The notes: generated by a model from the sequence alone, not told the origin. 64,000 bases of DNA from Novosphingobium sp. 9U (GCF_902506425.1 NZ_LR732469.1:62001-126000), one strand, 5' to 3'. Counted from the first letter of the stretch, positions 1 to 9,001 are shown. Translations and numbers: made by a program.

Positions 1-602
1 AGCGTGCGGACACTGTCGTTACCCTCCGCGCGCGAGCGGAACAGTGCGGCTTCTTCATCGCTGATCAGCAGGCTGACGTCCGCGCGGCGGGCGAAGCGGG
101 TCTCCTCCGCGCGTAGCAGGCGCCCCTCCCGCTTCTCGGCCCAGGCTTTCAAGCCACCATCGCGCGAGGCGTAAGCCTCGAACTTGGCGGAGTCGACGTC
201 GACGAAGTCGGCGATCACCCTGCCTTTGAAGTCCTCGGGCACATACTGGCCCATCTGCCCGGAGAAGACGTAGATCGTTGTGATCGGACGCGTGGCTAGA
301 ACCTTGCGGATGTAACCTGCCAACGCAGTCGAATGAAAGGCGGTCAGGCTGATCGGCTTGCCGGTGAGCATGGCCGCCGCAGCGGCAAGCGGCAGCGGCT
401 TGGACCGGTGCACCAGGCAATGGCTCGCTGCCACCCCTGCAAGCGCGCCTTGCTCCGCATAGTCGAGCGCATCGTCCGCGAAGGTGGCGACATGGACCGG
501 CGCCAGGCCGGCGAGATGCTTGAGCACGTTGTGCGAGCGGATCTTGTCACCGCGATCCGGCGGGAACGGGATGCGGTGCGAAATGAACAGGATTTCGGAC
601 AC
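1..602 (-). CDS. XrtA/PEP-CTERM-associated glycosyltransferase, C-terminus outside window
   Basis: About 200 N-terminal residues are visible, beginning with a GTG codon at 602-600 (VSEILFISHRIPFPPDRGDK). The opening SHRIPFPPDRGDKIRS is typical of the TIGR03087 family of sugar transferases of PEP-CTERM/EpsH1 loci, which are GT4-like and probably act at the cytoplasmic face during exopolysaccharide assembly. The stop codon of the upstream FemAB-like gene ends at the base next to this start, so the two are translationally coupled. The GTG start is chosen because of that adjacency and because the family motif begins at once. The gene is truncated by the window edge, so the nucleotide-sugar binding half cannot be inspected. 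Confidence 0.75.
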   Translation of the reverse strand, partial: MSEILFISHRIPFPPDRGDKIRSHNVLKHLAGLAPVHVATFADDALDYAEQGALAGVAASHCLVHRSKPLPLAAAAAMLTGKPISLTAFHSTALAGYIRKVLATRPITTIYVFSGQMGQYVPEDFKGRVIADFVDVDSAKFEAYASRDGGLKAWAEKREGRLLRAEETRFARRADVSLLISDEEAALFRSRAEGNDSVRT

Positions 603-1679
603 TTAGCCCAGGCCTCGGGCGATCCAGGGCCCCAATCGATTGGCGACAGGCAGCGGCAGCTTCTGCCACAGCGCGATCTGCAACTTGTGCTTGGCGCTAG
701 TCGGGTCGGCGTCGCGCGCCTCGCTGCCAGGCGCGGTCCACACGGCGTAGCTCAGCGGTTCGGGCGTAAAGCCCCAGTTACGCTTGAAGTGGTATGCGCC
801 GCTCTCGGTCTTTGAGCGTCCGAAGTCGAACCGTTCGCACCCGCGCCGCCGAGCATGGAGCATCAGCTCGTAATACATGCGATCGTTGGCGCGCAGCCGT
901 CGCGCATCCCAGGTACCGCCGCCCCAGTAGGGCATCACCGCGCCGCGCCAATAGAGCGAGAGCACGCTGGCAACGGGCTGGCCATGGTGCCGCACGGTGA
1001 GGATGTCGGCCTGATCTCCGAAGCCATCGAGCACGGCTTCGAACAGTGCGCGGGGAAACACCGGGGTACCCAGGTTGCGCACGCTTTGCGCGTAGACGGC
1101 GTAGTGAGCGGCGCGATCTTCGGGCGAGGTGCCGACCTCGATCTGGAAGTCGTTGGCCAGGCTCTTGCGAACCTCGGCGCGCTGCTTGCGCGGGATCGCG
1201 GTGAGCTGCGCTTCGTCGTCGGCAGCGAGCGCCGTGACAAAGCCGCAGTGCGATTGCGTGCGCAGCGCCCAGCCCTCGCGATCGTCGCTGACCGGCCCGC
1301 CGCGCAATTCGATGGTCGGGCAGGAATGGCTGGCGGCCAGGCGCTCGGTAGCGGCGAGCAGTTCGGCAGCTTCGCCGTCGTCAGCCATCAGCAGTCCACC
1401 ATCGACGGCAAAGCCGGTGGAGGCCAGCAGCCGTCCGAAGATCGGCGAGTGGATCTCGTTGAGCGGGAGGTAACCGCTGAGAGTTCCCCCGCGCTCAGCG
1501 ACCAGCGCGAGCGCGCGGTTGCCGGTACCCTGCTCCACCGCCTTCAGCCAGGCCGGCAGGTGGAACGGCGTGCCTTGCGGGTGTGCGGCGACGAACCGCT
1601 CGATACCCGCGCGCTCGTCAGGGTCGCGCAGATCGGCGAGCCTTACCGTCGTACGCATAGGTGCGAAGGGCGCGTTCAT
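603..1679 (-). CDS. FemAB-like GNAT-fold protein, XrtA/PEP-CTERM system-associated
   Basis: 358 residues. The sequence resembles the TIGR03019 FemAB-related family of exosortase loci: an N-terminal half with the signature HPQGTPFHLPAWLKAVEQ and a C-terminal half with RLRANDRMYYELMLHA followed by FDFGRSKTESGAYHFKR. FemAB-type proteins transfer an acyl or aminoacyl group; the substrate here is unknown, but the context points to polysaccharide or peptidoglycan modification. The ATG at 1679 overlaps the TGA of the deacetylase gene by four bases (ATGA), which fixes the start. The open frame runs further upstream to 2141, but that part is antisense-like Arg/Ala-rich sequence inside the deacetylase gene. 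Confidence 0.8.
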   Translation of the reverse strand: MNAPFAPMRTTVRLADLRDPDERAGIERFVAAHPQGTPFHLPAWLKAVEQGTGNRALALVAERGGTLSGYLPLNEIHSPIFGRLLASTGFAVDGGLLMADDGEAAELLAATERLAASHSCPTIELRGGPVSDDREGWALRTQSHCGFVTALAADDEAQLTAIPRKQRAEVRKSLANDFQIEVGTSPEDRAAHYAVYAQSVRNLGTPVFPRALFEAVLDGFGDQADILTVRHHGQPVASVLSLYWRGAVMPYWGGGTWDARRLRANDRMYYELMLHARRRGCERFDFGRSKTESGAYHFKRNWGFTPEPLSYAVWTAPGSEARDADPTSAKHKLQIALWQKLPLPVANRLGPWIARGLG

Positions 1680-2548
1680 GCGGCGAGCGCCACGGCGCTG
1701 CGGGTCTCGCGCGCGGCAATCGCGTCCATGCGGCCCCAGGCGAAGTCCCGCACCAACCGGCGCAGCTTGGCCGCCATCACGTCGATGTTGGTGTAATGGC
1801 GAAACCGCGATCGCAGCGGCGCATCCTCCACGCGCGGCTGCTCGGGGTCGACTTCCCACGGGTGGAAGTAAAACACCGCCGGCCGCCCCTCGGCGTTCAC
1901 CTGGCGGATCGCCCAGCGCGAAAAGGCGTAGGGCAGCACCCGAAAGAAGCCGCCGCCGCCCGCTGCCAGGCGCCGCCCGGCGAACATCGCGGTGGTCACG
2001 GGAATCTCCACCAGATCGCGCCGGGCGAGCGGGTGGAACGCGAAGCGCGGCGCCTCGCGCCAGCCATAGTGATCGTGCGCGATCGGCGCGACGCTGGACG
2101 AGTAGACGTAGCCTTGCGCTGCCAATTCCTCGTGCGCCCAAGGCGTGCGCGCATCGATGGAGAAGCTCGGCGCGCGATAGCCGGTGACCGCGACGCCTGC
2201 GGCATCCTCGATCGCACGGCGGCTGATCGCAAGGTCCTGCGCGAAGCTGGCGCGGTTCATGCGGAACACGCGCTGGTGGTCCCAGCCGTGGCTGGCGATC
2301 TCGTGTCCTTGCGCGACGATCCGGCGGATCAGTGCGGGATGACGCTCCGCCACCCAGCCCAAGGTGAAGAAGGTGCCCTTCACTCCCGCGTCATCGAACA
2401 GTGTCAGGATCGCGTCGCAGTTGCGCTCGACACGGGTCTTCAGCCCTTCCCAGCTGTCGCGTTCGATCACCGTCTCGAACGCGCCGACCTGGAACCAGTC
2501 CTCCACGTCGACCGAGAGGCCGTTGATGACTGGTGACGCCGATTGCAT
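1676..2548 (-). CDS. Polysaccharide deacetylase, XrtA/PEP-CTERM system-associated
   Basis: 290 residues, close to the TIGR03006 family. NodB-type metal-dependent deacetylase motifs are visible: SVDVEDWF at about residues 12-19 (Asp17 as the metal/base Asp), ASHGWDH at about 85-91 (His87 and His91 as metal ligands), GYRAPSFS at about 123-130, and FHPWEVD near the C-terminus. The expected role is de-N-acetylation of the exopolysaccharide during synthesis or export. No signal peptide is evident. The ATG at 2548 begins MQSASPVINGLSVDVEDWF, which matches the family start; the 21 extra codons upstream are Arg-rich and not family-like. It is followed by the FemAB gene with an ATGA overlap. Confidence 0.85.
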   Translation of the reverse strand: MQSASPVINGLSVDVEDWFQVGAFETVIERDSWEGLKTRVERNCDAILTLFDDAGVKGTFFTLGWVAERHPALIRRIVAQGHEIASHGWDHQRVFRMNRASFAQDLAISRRAIEDAAGVAVTGYRAPSFSIDARTPWAHEELAAQGYVYSSSVAPIAHDHYGWREAPRFAFHPLARRDLVEIPVTTAMFAGRRLAAGGGGFFRVLPYAFSRWAIRQVNAEGRPAVFYFHPWEVDPEQPRVEDAPLRSRFRHYTNIDVMAAKLRRLVRDFAWGRMDAIAARETRSAVALAA

Positions 2549-2571
2549 GCCTTGAACTCCTGCAGGCGCGA

Positions 2572-3768
2572 TCAGGCCGCGGCGCGGCCTTCGTCGCCGC
2601 TCTCGATCCACTCGATGATCATGGTCAGCGCATGGCGGATAGTGCGGTCCTGCTCGGACAGGCGCGCGTCGAGCGCGGCGATCTGTTCGTCGATCGCGGC
2701 GACAAGCTCTGCGTGCACGGCCTGGCGGTTCTCCTCGCGCTCCTCGACCGTATTGGCGAGTTCCACCACGGCCTGCTGCAGTTCCTGGATCTGCGCATCT
2801 CGCTCTGCCACGGCGACTTCCAGCGCGGCCGTCGCGGCGACGGCGTCGGCGCGATCTTGCTCGGTCGGGCCCGTGGAGGCGACGGGTTGCGCAAGGGGCT
2901 GCGGGGTGGGCTGCTCGACCTTGGCTTTTAGCTGCGGCGACACCAGCGCGATGGTACCATCGTCGTTCAGCTCACCCAAGACTTGCGCCAGCATGGCACC
3001 GTCGATCCGCTCGCGCTGCTCGACCGCGCCCAGCAGCAGCAGGCGGTTCACCACCTGGTTGACGCGCCGCGGGATGCCGCCGGTTGCCTTGTGGATCTCA
3101 GCGAAGAGATGCTCGTCGAAGCTCGGATTGCCGTGCCAGCCGGCGCGGTTCATCCGGTGCTCGATATAGGGCTGGATCTCGTCCGGCTGCATCGCCTCCA
3201 GGTGATGCGTCGCGATCACGCGCTGGCGCAGCTGCTCCAGCTCGGGGCTGTCGAGCAGCAGGCCGCGAAACTCGGGCTGGCCGAGCAGCAGCGTCTGCAG
3301 CAGCGGGTGCGCGCCGAGCTGGAAGTTGGAGAGCATGCGCAGCTCCTCGAGCGCGCCGATCTCCAAGTTCTGCGATTCGTCGACGATCAGCAGGCAGCGG
3401 CGGCCGGCGCGCGCTTCCTCATGCAGGAAGTGCTCGATCATGCCGAGCGCGGTCGCCTTGTCGTGTCCTTCAACTTCAAGGCCGAAGGCATGCGCGACGA
3501 CGTGGACGATCTCCTCGCCGTCCAATGCACTGGTGACTACTTGCGCAGCGGTCAGCATCGCCGGGTCGATCGTCGCCATCAGGTGCGCGACCAAGGTCGA
3601 CTTGCCCGCGCCGACTTCGCCGGTAATGACCACGAAGCCCTCGCCCTGCGCCAGGCCATAGCCGAGGTAGGACAGCGCCTTGCGGTGCGTCAGGCTCTCG
3701 AAATAGAACGCCGGATCGGGAGTAAGCTGGAACGGCCTGGCTTCAAGCCCGTAGAAATCGTCGAACAT
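2572..3768 (-). CDS. XrtA-associated AAA ATPase (ExeA/GspA-like)
   Basis: 398 residues. MFDDFYGLEARPFQLTPDP opens the protein as in the TIGR03015 family of ATPases from exosortase loci, which resemble ExeA. Walker A is GEVGAGKS at about 50-57 and Walker B is CLLIVDESQ at about 124-132, followed by an arginine-rich sensor region (GGIPRRVNQVVNRLL). After about residue 290 comes a Pro/Gln-rich linker, then a predicted coiled coil of about 60 residues (ALEVAVAERDAQIQELQQAV onward). It probably couples ATP hydrolysis to assembly of the polysaccharide export machinery. The start at 3768 is set by family similarity; the upstream 70 codons of open frame are dismissed. It lies 20 bases downstream of the outer-membrane protein gene in the same operon. 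Confidence 0.85.
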   Translation of the reverse strand: MFDDFYGLEARPFQLTPDPAFYFESLTHRKALSYLGYGLAQGEGFVVITGEVGAGKSTLVAHLMATIDPAMLTAAQVVTSALDGEEIVHVVAHAFGLEVEGHDKATALGMIEHFLHEEARAGRRCLLIVDESQNLEIGALEELRMLSNFQLGAHPLLQTLLLGQPEFRGLLLDSPELEQLRQRVIATHHLEAMQPDEIQPYIEHRMNRAGWHGNPSFDEHLFAEIHKATGGIPRRVNQVVNRLLLLGAVEQRERIDGAMLAQVLGELNDDGTIALVSPQLKAKVEQPTPQPLAQPVASTGPTEQDRADAVAATAALEVAVAERDAQIQELQQAVVELANTVEEREENRQAVHAELVAAIDEQIAALDARLSEQDRTIRHALTMIIEWIESGDEGRAAA

Positions 3769-3788
3769 CGTCTCTCTCCTACGGATGA

Positions 3789-5531
3789 TCAGAAGCTGTA
3801 ACGCATGCCAACAAGGGCAGAGGCGGTCCAGATGTCGTCGAGCGGTTCCGGTTGCAACGTGCCGTCGATGCCCACTGCCGCCGTGGCGCGCAGGCGGGCG
3901 GTGAGCAGGCGGTAGTAGCTCGCCGAAGCGCCGACGTTGGTGATGTCGTCCAGCAGCAAGTCGTCGCTCTTCAGCCACTGCGCATAGCCGTTGGTGGACC
4001 AGCCGGATTGCGGATCGATGCGGCCGCTGAGGAACGCGGCGAGCCAGTAATTCTGGTCCACTACGCCGTTCGCCGATGCGAGCACAGTGCCGCGTGCCGC
4101 CAGGAACTTGCGCCGATCATAGCCCGCGCCGATGCCGGCATCGAGCCCGCCCATCTTGAGCGTGTAGCTCGCCGCCACGCCGCGGGCGCGGAAGGTTGCC
4201 GAGCGGATCGAGCCGAGCGCCCCTGCCAGGCAGCCGTTGCCGCTGAGTGTGGAAGCACAGCCGCGCAGCTCGCCCGAGATGGGATCGCGCACCGCTTCGA
4301 AATCTTCGGGCAGGCCGTCGAGCAGGCGCGTGACCTGGCCGCCAAATCCGGCTACGTTGTCGTAAACCATGACGTTCAGCGCGCTGCGGTCGTTGGGCGC
4401 GTAGGTCAGCGTACCGTTGAAGCTGGTCGAGCCATAGCGGCGGCCGACATGCGCGGTCAGTGAGGTGCGGCGACTCGGACGCCACATCACTCCGACATCC
4501 CAGATCAGGCCGTCGACGTCGTAGGCGATCTGGCGCGGTGCGCTGTCGTCGGTAACGTAGCGTCCATTGCGCACCAGCGGCGCGCCATTGGGCCCACGCA
4601 CCGCGTCGCGGCTGGAGATCTCGACATCCTCGTAGCCGAGTGCGCCGGTGACCTGGAGGTCGCGGTTGATCGGTACCGTGACGATGCCGCGCGCCTGCAT
4701 GTCGCGCACGCGCTGGTCGAGGTTGGAGACATCTTCCTGGTAGAAACTGCCCGCCGCGCCCAGGCCGACCGGCAGCACCGTGCCGGGGGCCACCATCGCG
4801 GACAGATCGGCGATCTGCACGACGCTCTCGTCGAACACGTCGAACGAGCCGAGACCCAGGTCCTCGCCGTTGAAGTCGAAGTTGTTGTCCTGGTCGACCT
4901 TGGTGTAGCCGGCCCGGTAGTTGGCCGAGAGCGCGACATCGCCCGCGCGCGTCGCGAAAGAAGGGCCGGCATAGACCGAGTAGATCTTGGTGCTGCCATC
5001 GTTGCCGATGCCGCTGCTGCCAAAGCCGACGCCGCCGCGATCGCCGCTCGCCCGAGTGGCCAGCGCGCCGCCCTCGACCGTCAGGCCACGCGCGATGGTG
5101 GTGTAGCCGTTGACGAGGCCGCTGATGGTGTCGCCGTCGCCGGCGCGCTTGCCCCAGCCGAAGTGGTGCTCGTAGCGCACGGACGCTGCCAGCGCATTGT
5201 TGCGGCCGGAGATCGAGGCGTCGACGCCCGCCGCGACCTGAGTGTAGGTCAGCACTTCGTTGCCGGGCGACAGCTCGGCATTCACGATCTGGTTGACCTC
5301 GGCATAGGGGATCACGACCACCTGCTTGCCGCCACCGCCGCGGCCATTGCGGCCTGAACGCGTGGGCTTGCCGGCCTCGGGCGTGTCGCTCGGGGCATCG
5401 GCGCCCGGACCCTCGCTGACGTTGCCATAGCCGATCGACTGCGCCTGCGCGCCAGATGATAGCGCAAGGGCAGGCAGCGCGAGCGCCACCAGCGACGCGG
5501 TCGCCAGGAAGGTGGGGGGCATGATAGTCAT
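3789..5531 (-). CDS. XrtA/PEP-CTERM-associated outer-membrane beta-barrel protein
   Basis: 580 residues. A signal peptide (hydrophobic LVALALPALALSSGAQAQ, likely cleavage after AQA) is followed by a low-complexity Gly/Arg/Asn-rich stretch at about residues 55-70. The rest is a long series of alternating amphipathic strands ending in ALVGMRYSF, a C-terminal Phe typical of outer-membrane barrels. The context and architecture match TIGR03016, the outer-membrane protein paired with the ATPase and tyrosine kinase of exosortase loci. Two cysteines near residues 420-430 could form a disulfide in an extracellular loop. ATG 5531 overlaps the kinase stop as ATGA. The family has no proven biochemical function; a porin-like role in polysaccharide secretion is inferred. 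Confidence 0.8.
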   Translation of the reverse strand: MTIMPPTFLATASLVALALPALALSSGAQAQSIGYGNVSEGPGADAPSDTPEAGKPTRSGRNGRGGGGKQVVVIPYAEVNQIVNAELSPGNEVLTYTQVAAGVDASISGRNNALAASVRYEHHFGWGKRAGDGDTISGLVNGYTTIARGLTVEGGALATRASGDRGGVGFGSSGIGNDGSTKIYSVYAGPSFATRAGDVALSANYRAGYTKVDQDNNFDFNGEDLGLGSFDVFDESVVQIADLSAMVAPGTVLPVGLGAAGSFYQEDVSNLDQRVRDMQARGIVTVPINRDLQVTGALGYEDVEISSRDAVRGPNGAPLVRNGRYVTDDSAPRQIAYDVDGLIWDVGVMWRPSRRTSLTAHVGRRYGSTSFNGTLTYAPNDRSALNVMVYDNVAGFGGQVTRLLDGLPEDFEAVRDPISGELRGCASTLSGNGCLAGALGSIRSATFRARGVAASYTLKMGGLDAGIGAGYDRRKFLAARGTVLASANGVVDQNYWLAAFLSGRIDPQSGWSTNGYAQWLKSDDLLLDDITNVGASASYYRLLTARLRATAAVGIDGTLQPEPLDDIWTASALVGMRYSF

Positions 5532-6607
5532 TCCCTGTATCCGTAATAGGTGCCGAAGCTACGGCCGCTGGGGCTGAACTGCGCGGCGTTGAGCAGCAGC
5601 TGGATGTTCGGGCACGAGGACAGCAGTGAGACCGCGTCTTCCAGCGCGCCCTGTCCGGTGCTGTCGGCGCGCACGATCACCACCGCCTGGCCGACGTACT
5701 TGGCAAGCTCTGCCGCCGGCGAGGCCGCGAGCGCGGGCGGCGAATCGAAGATCACCATGCGGTTGGGAGCGCCGTGCGTCAGCCGCTCCAGCACCTTTTC
5801 GGTACGGGCGCTGGACAAGTATTCGCTGTCGTTGGTGGTGGTGTCGCCGGCAGGCAGGACCCACAGCCCGGGAATGTCGGTGGCGAGCACGAAATTGGCG
5901 ACGTCCGCCGTCTCGTCCATCAGCGCGTCCATCAAGCCCGGTCCACCTGGCAGGCCGAGTGCGGAGAGGATCGACGGCTTGGCGAAATCGGCATCGACCA
6001 GCAGGACGTCGCTGTCCTTCTCGGCCGCGATCGACAGCGCCAGGTTGGCGGCGCAGTAGGTCTTGCCCTCGCCCGGATGGGGAGAGCTGATCAGCACGCG
6101 CTGCGCCTTCGTACCGGCCTTCTGGCGGCGCAGTTCGCTGGCCTGCACCATCAGCTGGCGCTTGACGATGCGGAACTCCTCGAGGAGCGCGGTAACCGAG
6201 CCCTCGGGCACGATCAGCCCGCTCTCGCGCAAGTGCTCGCGATCGATGGCGTGGCGCTCGCCAGAGAAGATGGCGGGGGCGGCGGGCGGTTCTGCCGCAA
6301 CCTCGCGTTCCCGTTCCCCGTTCGGGTCGAGCGAAGTCGAGACACGGGGTTCCGGCGCAAACGTGTCTCGACTCCGTTCGACACGAACGGGAGTGGGATC
6401 AATGGCTTTTGCAGCCGCCGGAGTGGGTGCCTCCGCCACCTTCTTCGCCCGCAACACCGGCTCGCGCTTGGGAGGCAATGCCTCAGGCCGCGGAGCCGCC
6501 ATGTAGCGCTTGAAGTCGAACCGCTCGGCCGCGCGCTCGATCAGCGAGTCGCGCGCAGGCTCGGCCTTGTCGCGCAGCGGGAGGGGGATCTTGCTCTGGT
6601 CGGTCAT
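5528..6607 (-). CDS. XrtA-associated tyrosine autokinase (Wzc/CpsD-like)
   Basis: 359 residues, TIGR03018-like. It has Walker A (ISSPHPGEGKT, about 173-183), Walker A-prime (VLLVDADF, about 201-208), a further Asp motif (VIFDSPPAL) and a C-terminal tyrosine cluster GTYYGYRE as the likely autophosphorylation site. Such BY-kinases control polymer length and export with the chain-length protein encoded just upstream (gap 10 bases). Residues 73-97, in the poorly conserved N-terminal linker, are encoded by a palindromic repeat also found in murB (see the repeat at 6317-6391). Because the insert lies before the kinase core and keeps the frame, the protein should still be functional. Confidence 0.88.
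   Translation of the reverse strand: MTDQSKIPLPLRDKAEPARDSLIERAAERFDFKRYMAAPRPEALPPKREPVLRAKKVAEAPTPAAAKAIDPTPVRVERSRDTFAPEPRVSTSLDPNGEREREVAAEPPAAPAIFSGERHAIDREHLRESGLIVPEGSVTALLEEFRIVKRQLMVQASELRRQKAGTKAQRVLISSPHPGEGKTYCAANLALSIAAEKDSDVLLVDADFAKPSILSALGLPGGPGLMDALMDETADVANFVLATDIPGLWVLPAGDTTTNDSEYLSSARTEKVLERLTHGAPNRMVIFDSPPALAASPAAELAKYVGQAVVIVRADSTGQGALEDAVSLLSSCPNIQLLLNAAQFSPSGRSFGTYYGYRE
6317..6391 (-). repeat. Protein-coding palindromic element, copy 1 (inside tyrosine autokinase)
   Basis: A 75-base near-perfect inverted repeat. The left arm is 6318-6346 and the right arm is 6362-6390, with a 15-base centre. The arms begin CCGTTCGGGTCGAGCGAAGT and end GACACGAACGG. Read on the minus strand it encodes VRVERSRDT...RVSTSLDPNG. 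The same 73-base core and the same peptide pattern occur at 62933-63005 inside murB. The length and in-frame position resemble the Rickettsia palindromic element concept; identity of the element family is inferred. Confidence 0.85.
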
Positions 6608-6617
6608 TGTCCGTTCC

Positions 6618-8135
6618 TCAAGCCACCATGCCGCGCTGGATGAATTCGACCGCGAGCAGCAGCACGAACAGACCGCCCAAGGCCGCCGTGCCGCCGTACC
6701 AAAGCTTCAGCCGCTTCGCGCGGAGGCGCCGGGCCGAGTCGGTCAGCGTCTGCGAGATTGCGCCCAAGACCGGCAGACCGGTGGTCCGCTCCAGCCCCGC
6801 CGTGGTGGCGAAAGTCGAGCGCAGCTTGCCCATGCCGAACGCCGCGCCGGCTCCGCCGACCAGGCCGACGATCAGGACGCCCAACAGCAGCACGGGGCGA
6901 TTGGGAGCCGTGGGCGCACGCGGCGTTGTCGGCGGATCGACCACCTCGAACTTCACCGCCTCACGCTCGGTCTTGATCTCGCCGCGCAGCCGCAGCTCCT
7001 CGCGGTCCTGCAGGAGCTTGTCATACTGATCCTTCAGCACCGCGTAGTCGCGGCTGATCTTCTGCGCTTCGGCCGCAGCCTCGGGGTTGTCGAGCGCCTG
7101 CGCGGTCAGCTGCGCGATCTCGGACTGGAGCCCGGCCCGGCGCGACGTCAGCGCCTGCACCGTCGCCTGCCGATCGGCGCGCATCGATTCTAGCGAGCTG
7201 TACGCCGGGTTCGGCACGCCGCCGCCGCTCGCTGCTTCTTGCGCGGCAGGTGACTTCAGCGCCGCCACCTGGTTGCGCGCGGCGATCACGTCGGGGTGGC
7301 TTTCGGTAAGGCCGCGAGCACGCATGGCAGCAAGGTCCGCCTCGGCGCGCGCCAGCGATGCGGAAGCACCGCCGCCCGCACCTGCCAGCGTGCGCGGCGT
7401 GCCGGCAAGCTGGCCGTTCATCGCCGCTGCCGCGCTCTGCGCCGCGACAAGGTCGGCCTCCACGCCGCGCAGTTCGCTGCGGGCCGAGTCGAGCCGGGCC
7501 GAGCTGTTCGCTCCCCCTGCCGCCATCTCGGGATGCGCCTGCTCGAACACACGGCGGCGGTTCTCGGCCGCTTCCAGCTCTTTCTCGCGCTGCGCCAATT
7601 GCCCATTCACGAAGTCGAGCGTCTCGGTCATCTCGCCGCGATTGCCGGAGAGGTTCTCCTCGCGGAAAATGTCGATCAGCTTCTGCGCCACCGCCTGCGC
7701 GACCTTCGCGTTCTCGGCATCCGAGAGCGAGCTGTCGTTCGACACGGCGGTGATGTTGAAGAGGTTGTCCTGCTCGCTGACGACCTTGATGTTGTCGGCG
7801 AGGCTCAGCACCGCGGCCTCCATCGCTTTGGGCGACTCGATGCGATCGCCAAGCTCCGTGGCGCGGATGACCTTCTCCAGGTTCACTGCGCTGGTGAGCG
7901 TCTGGCGGATGCGCTCGATATCGCGCTTGCGGTCGGCAACCCCGATGCCGACTTGCTCGGCCAGTGCGTCATCCAGCTGGATGAAGATGCGCGCTTGCGA
8001 TTCGTAGCTGTTGGGGATCAGCGCCACGACCAGCCAGCCGAGCAGGCAGATCGCCCAGGCGACGGCCAGCGCCAGCCACTTGCGGTGCCAGACGGAGTGG
8101 ACTGCCGCGAGCGCTTCTTCGTAAATCGAGTTCAT
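6618..8135 (-). CDS. XrtA-associated polysaccharide chain-length determinant protein (Wzz family)
   Basis: 505 residues, TIGR03007-like polysaccharide co-polymerase. A membrane segment lies at about residues 20-42 (LALAVAWAICLLGWLVVALI) and a second close to the C-terminus (GGLFVLLLAVEFI). Between them is a large periplasmic region rich in heptad-like helices (for example NGQLAQREKELEAAENRRRV). A conserved Pro-rich stretch before the second half (VVDPPTTPRAPTAPNRPVLL) and a following hydrophobic segment are typical of Wzz proteins. It acts in the inner membrane with the tyrosine kinase encoded immediately downstream and the export lipoprotein upstream to set polymer length. The start ATG 8135 gives a usual cytoplasmic N-terminus. 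Confidence 0.88.
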   Translation of the reverse strand: MNSIYEEALAAVHSVWHRKWLALAVAWAICLLGWLVVALIPNSYESQARIFIQLDDALAEQVGIGVADRKRDIERIRQTLTSAVNLEKVIRATELGDRIESPKAMEAAVLSLADNIKVVSEQDNLFNITAVSNDSSLSDAENAKVAQAVAQKLIDIFREENLSGNRGEMTETLDFVNGQLAQREKELEAAENRRRVFEQAHPEMAAGGANSSARLDSARSELRGVEADLVAAQSAAAAMNGQLAGTPRTLAGAGGGASASLARAEADLAAMRARGLTESHPDVIAARNQVAALKSPAAQEAASGGGVPNPAYSSLESMRADRQATVQALTSRRAGLQSEIAQLTAQALDNPEAAAEAQKISRDYAVLKDQYDKLLQDREELRLRGEIKTEREAVKFEVVDPPTTPRAPTAPNRPVLLLGVLIVGLVGGAGAAFGMGKLRSTFATTAGLERTTGLPVLGAISQTLTDSARRLRAKRLKLWYGGTAALGGLFVLLLAVEFIQRGMVA

Positions 8136-8154
8136 GTTCCTGCCCCCACCCTGC

Positions 8155-8796
8155 TCAGAACATGCTTTCGGGGATGATGATCACGTCACCGGGCGCCAGC
8201 ATGACGTTGGCTTTGCTGTCGCCCTTCTTGAGCAAGTCGCCCAGCTTCACCGCGAACTCGGTCTGCTTGCCGGTGGACTTGTCGAAGCGGATCAGCCGCG
8301 CCTTGTTGCCCGCCGCGTATTCGGACAGGCCGCCCACCGCGATCATCGCGTCGAGCAGCGTCATGTTGGCGCGATAAGGGATCGAGGCCGGCTTCTCGGT
8401 CGCGCCGACGACGCGGATCTGCTGGCTGAAGGTGCCCGCGAACTTGTCGACGATCACCGAGACCAGCGGCTCTTGGATGTACTGCGAGAGCTGAAGGCGG
8501 ATGTCCTCGGCCAGCATCGAGGGCGTCTTGCCCACCGCAGGCATGTCGGTGATCAGCGGCGTGGTGATGCGCCCGTCGGGCCGGACCTGGACCTTGGCGC
8601 CAAGCTCGGGATTGCGCCACACGAAGATCGTCAGCTCGTCCAGCGGGCCGATCACGTACTCTTCGCCCGGCCCTTCCTGCATCGACACGAAGGACGCCGG
8701 CGGCAGCTGTGGCCCGCTCGCGGTCGAGCAGCCGGTCAGCACCAGGCTTACCATCGCGCTGCCGGCCAGAAGACGGGCGAGGCGTACGTTCGGCAT
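8155..8796 (-). CDS. Polysaccharide export outer-membrane lipoprotein (Wza/BexD family)
   Basis: 213 residues. A lipoprotein signal with lipobox LTGC (Cys at about residue 21) is followed by a polysaccharide biosynthesis/export domain (EEYVIGPLDELTIFVWRNPEL, VRPDGRITTPLI) and a soluble-ligand-binding beta-grasp segment (VVGATEKPASIPYRANMTLLDAM). It matches the exosortase-locus export family TIGR03027. Two in-frame ATGs exist at 8802 and 8796; the AGGGA upstream is only 2 bases from the first but about 8 from the second, so 8796 is chosen. This is the first gene of the minus-strand export operon. Confidence 0.88.
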   Translation of the reverse strand: MPNVRLARLLAGSAMVSLVLTGCSTASGPQLPPASFVSMQEGPGEEYVIGPLDELTIFVWRNPELGAKVQVRPDGRITTPLITDMPAVGKTPSMLAEDIRLQLSQYIQEPLVSVIVDKFAGTFSQQIRVVGATEKPASIPYRANMTLLDAMIAVGGLSEYAAGNKARLIRFDKSTGKQTEFAVKLGDLLKKGDSKANVMLAPGDVIIIPESMF

Positions 8797-8832
8797 GGAC
8801 ATATCCCTGTGACGCCGACCATTCACGCGGTC

Positions 8833-8846
8833 GGCTGAAATCAGCC
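8833..8846. promoter_or_regulatory. 14-base palindrome upstream of the export operon
   Basis: GGCTGAAATCAGCC, arms GGCTGA/TCAGCC around AA, sits 37 bases upstream of the export lipoprotein start in the 5' leader or promoter zone. It could be an operator or a small leader hairpin. No regulator is encoded next to it, so the role is only suggested by position. Confidence 0.3.
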
Positions 8847-9001
8847 TCCGCTATCCCGCCAAAGGGTGAATATTAGGTTAGGGAAACCGCGTGGTTTGGC
8901 CCGGTCCCGCTTTGGGACGGGCGGGCTGGGGAGGGTTAAGGGTGTGCCCGGCCGGTGCGAGGAGGCGCGAGTGGCAGGCGCTCTGCTATATACCGACCAT
9001 C

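Noticed and set aside
1680..2141. N-terminal extension of the FemAB-like frame
   Set aside because: Arg/Ala-rich shadow of the deacetylase gene; the ATGA overlap at 1676-1679 fixes the start.
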